From positions 744,001 to 808,000 of the forward strand of contig NZ_JAGGPT010000006.1 of the NCBI RefSeq assembly GCF_018613715.1: a stretch of 64,000 nt of DNA, read 5' to 3'. Shown here one piece after another: positions 62,055-64,000 of this stretch. Made by a program: the position numbers and the translations under genes. Source of the DNA: Chryseobacterium sp. ISL-6 (lineage in GTDB: Bacteria > Bacteroidota > Bacteroidia > Flavobacteriales > Weeksellaceae). Below the pieces are notes generated by a model. That model ran no database searches. It was not told where the DNA came from and saw only the letters and a list, made by a program, of their open reading frames with translations. How positions within the stretch are numbered: position 1 is the stretch's first letter; each line of letters opens with the position of its first letter.

Positions 62055-64000
62055 TTGGCCAAAACCGTCCTCAAAAATATATTACAAATTTTAATTATCC
62101 TAATTTTTAACAATTTTTTAGCACAGAAAACGCCTGAGAAATTGCCTAAAAATACGGTAATTAATGATACTATTTCCAAAAAGGATACCATTGTTGCAAA
62201 GAAAGAGTCATTAGATGATGTTCTTATGACAAAGGCGGATAATATCCGTAGAGATTTCCCAAAAAAAATGATATACCTGAACCAAAAGGCCCAGGTGAAA
62301 TATCAGGATATGCAGATAGATGCAGATTATATCTCTATTGATGAACAAAAGAACCTAATTTATGCCCGAGGTAAACAGGATTCTTTGGGGAAGAAATTTA
62401 TAGAACCTGTGATCACAACACAGGCAGGGAAAAAATATGAGACCGATCAGTTCAATTACAACTACAAAACAAAGCAAGCTATTGCATATAACGCAAGAAC
62501 TGAGGAAAGTGAGGGGGTAATTATTGCTAATAAAACTAAAAAATATAATGATTCCGTCTTTGCTATGAGGCATGCCCTATATACTACGGATGAATATTTC
62601 CTGAAGAAAAAAGATACTGCAGCGGATTATCATTTATTGGCCTCTAATATTAAATTAATTAAAACCAAAGAGAAATCACAGATCATTACGGGACCTATAC
62701 AAATGTATATAGAACAAGTGCCAACTCCACTTATTATGCCTTTTGCCATCTTACCTTTTTCCAGTAAAAGATCAGCAGGGATTTTAATACCGAGTTTTGG
62801 AGAACGACAGGATGTAGGGTTTTTCCTGAACGGGATCGGATACTATCAGCCGATAGGTGAGCATTTTGACATGAAGGTACTTGCAGATATCTACACAAAA
62901 GGAAGCTGGAATGTAAGACCTGAAATGAATTATACCAAGAAATACCGGTATTCTGGAAATTTCGCGGCAGATATTGGAACTACCATAAGGGGAATTAAAG
63001 GATTGGATGATTATTCCAGAAGCAGTACCTATAGAATTGCATGGAGACATACGCAGGACACAAAGGCAAATCCATTTCTTACATTTTCAGCCTCAGTGGA
63101 TATTGTAAGCAACAAATTTTATAATAACACCATTAACAATAATTATATATTCAATCAGAATGTATTGAATACTCAACAAAATTCAACGGTATCGCTTACT
63201 AAAAGGTTTCTAAAGCTACCGGCAACTATTACCGGAACAGCATCATATTCCCAGAATTTTGCTACAGGTTTAGCGGATTTACGTTTACCTCAGATGAACG
63301 TAGCGATTAATCAGTTTTATTTATTCAAATCAAAAACAGGTGTAAGACAAGGTCTCTTAGAAAATATTACCGTAAATACAGGTTTGAATTTAACAAACTT
63401 TGTGACAACCAACGAAGGGGAGCTATTTACAAAGGCGATGTGGGATAAACTTCAGACAGGTCTTAAAAATAATATAACATTAGGAACCAATACAACGGTA
63501 GCCAAATATTTTACATTCAGTTTAGGAGCTACAATAGACAATGCATTAACTACAAAAACACTCACAAGATATTATGATCCTTTGAGTAATAACAGCAATA
63601 AAGTAGTTGATCAAATCAATAAAAAAATTGCGGGATATTCCACATTTTCAACCACTGCCAGTTTACAGACCACATTGTATGGAATGCTTAATTTCAAAAA
63701 AGGGGCTGCAATTGAAGCAATACGACATATGATGACTCCAAGTATTGGATTTACTTATTCACCGGATTTTGGATCGGCAGGCTTTGGATATTATAAGAAT
63801 TATTATGATGCAAACGGAGCTTTAACTCCTTATTCGATTTTTGATAAAGGAATTGTCGGTTCACCTACCAGCGGAATGCAGGGATCTTTAGGTTTCAATA
63901 TTGGGAATAATATCGAAATGAAGGTGAAGTCTAAGAAAGACTCTACAGGGGTAAAAAAAATAAAGATATTTGAATCCCTAAACCTTTCTGGAAGCTATAA
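62055..64000 (+). CDS. lptD: LptD-like LPS assembly outer-membrane protein, 3' end outside window
   Basis: Open from TTG 62055 to the window end (over 648 residues). TTG is the only start available because an in-frame stop lies 9 bases upstream. Signal peptide AKTVLKNILQILIILIFNNFLAQ. An OstA/LptD N-terminal beta-jellyroll follows (IYLNQKAQVKYQDMQIDADYISIDEQKNLIYARGKQDS). The conserved block VPTPLIMPFAILPFSSKRSAGILIPSFGERQDVGFFLNGIGYYQPI marks the start of the barrel, as in Bacteroidetes LptD. It inserts LPS in the outer leaflet with LptE. Core gene. Confidence 0.85.
   Translation, partial: MAKTVLKNILQILIILIFNNFLAQKTPEKLPKNTVINDTISKKDTIVAKKESLDDVLMTKADNIRRDFPKKMIYLNQKAQVKYQDMQIDADYISIDEQKNLIYARGKQDSLGKKFIEPVITTQAGKKYETDQFNYNYKTKQAIAYNARTEESEGVIIANKTKKYNDSVFAMRHALYTTDEYFLKKKDTAADYHLLASNIKLIKTKEKSQIITGPIQMYIEQVPTPLIMPFAILPFSSKRSAGILIPSFGERQDVGFFLNGIGYYQPIGEHFDMKVLADIYTKGSWNVRPEMNYTKKYRYSGNFAADIGTTIRGIKGLDDYSRSSTYRIAWRHTQDTKANPFLTFSASVDIVSNKFYNNTINNNYIFNQNVLNTQQNSTVSLTKRFLKLPATITGTASYSQNFATGLADLRLPQMNVAINQFYLFKSKTGVRQGLLENITVNTGLNLTNFVTTNEGELFTKAMWDKLQTGLKNNITLGTNTTVAKYFTFSLGATIDNALTTKTLTRYYDPLSNNSNKVVDQINKKIAGYSTFSTTASLQTTLYGMLNFKKGAAIEAIRHMMTPSIGFTYSPDFGSAGFGYYKNYYDANGALTPYSIFDKGIVGSPTSGMQGSLGFNIGNNIEMKVKSKKDSTGVKKIKIFESLNLSGSY

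Overview
The window is AT-rich DNA from a member of the Bacteroidota, most likely a Chryseobacterium-like flavobacterium (Weeksellaceae). The evidence is SusC/SusD pairs, FecR/ECF-sigma pairs, GLPGLI and DUF6520 proteins, promoters with a TAnnTTTG -7 box, and an integrase of the Bacteroidetes conjugative-transposon type. Only the right end (about 59.8-64 kb: rpsT, two tRNA-Glu genes, a cell-wall amidase, lptD) is core chromosome. The rest is accessory or niche-adaptation DNA. All family names come from reading the protein sequences; no database search was possible.

Region 1 (1-10.5 kb) is a polymorphic-toxin (RHS) locus. A large RHS protein with a nuclease-like tip is followed by its likely immunity gene. 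Then comes a graveyard of displaced tips and immunity genes: a DUF1877 gene, a toxin-tail remnant, a frameshifted immunity paralogue, a 3' immunity scrap, a truncated immunity paralogue, two tandem Imm26-like genes plus a decayed third, and a leucine-rich-repeat-like protein. A second, 5'-truncated RHS core follows, with a different toxin tip and a small membrane protein that may be its immunity partner. Region 2 (10.7-13.9 kb) is unassigned DNA and a group II intron carrying an RT/HNH maturase on the minus strand.

Region 3 (13.9-40.8 kb) holds outer-membrane uptake systems. An AraC-like regulator, a MauE-domain membrane protein and a DUF6520 exported protein meet a convergent sigma-FecR-SusC-SusD-S9 peptidase operon. 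A membrane protein and an orphan ECF sigma factor come next, then a minus-strand set (small exported Cys protein, GLPGLI protein, TonB-dependent receptor), a pair of paralogous orphans, and a FecR-SusC-SusD-thioredoxin operon that lacks its own sigma factor. A second DUF6520-like gene closes the region. Small Cys-containing exported proteins recur beside redox or uptake genes.

Region 4 (40.8-48.2 kb) is sparse and decaying: a membrane-bound LytTR regulator with a 20-22 bp direct-repeat array, a Crp/Fnr regulator and its truncated paralogue, a DUF3606 pseudogene with an internal stop, a probable S41 peptidase fragment carrying a (CTTT)5 tract, and an HTH protein.

Region 5 (48.2-59.8 kb) looks like the end of an integrated mobile element. 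A 12-gene minus-strand operon runs from ssb through DUF932 and five uncharacterised small genes to a PRTRC cassette. That cassette has the parts of a prokaryotic ubiquitin-like conjugation pathway: a ubiquitin-like protein (PRTRC C), an E2-like protein (PRTRC B) and an E1/ThiF protein, plus PRTRC E and an unknown 394-residue protein. Divergent excisionase-like genes, a SulP anion transporter and a tyrosine integrase follow. The integrase lies just beyond the terminator of the rpsT-tRNA-Glu unit. The PRTRC cassette with its unknown neighbours, and the RHS module array, are the most interesting parts of the window.
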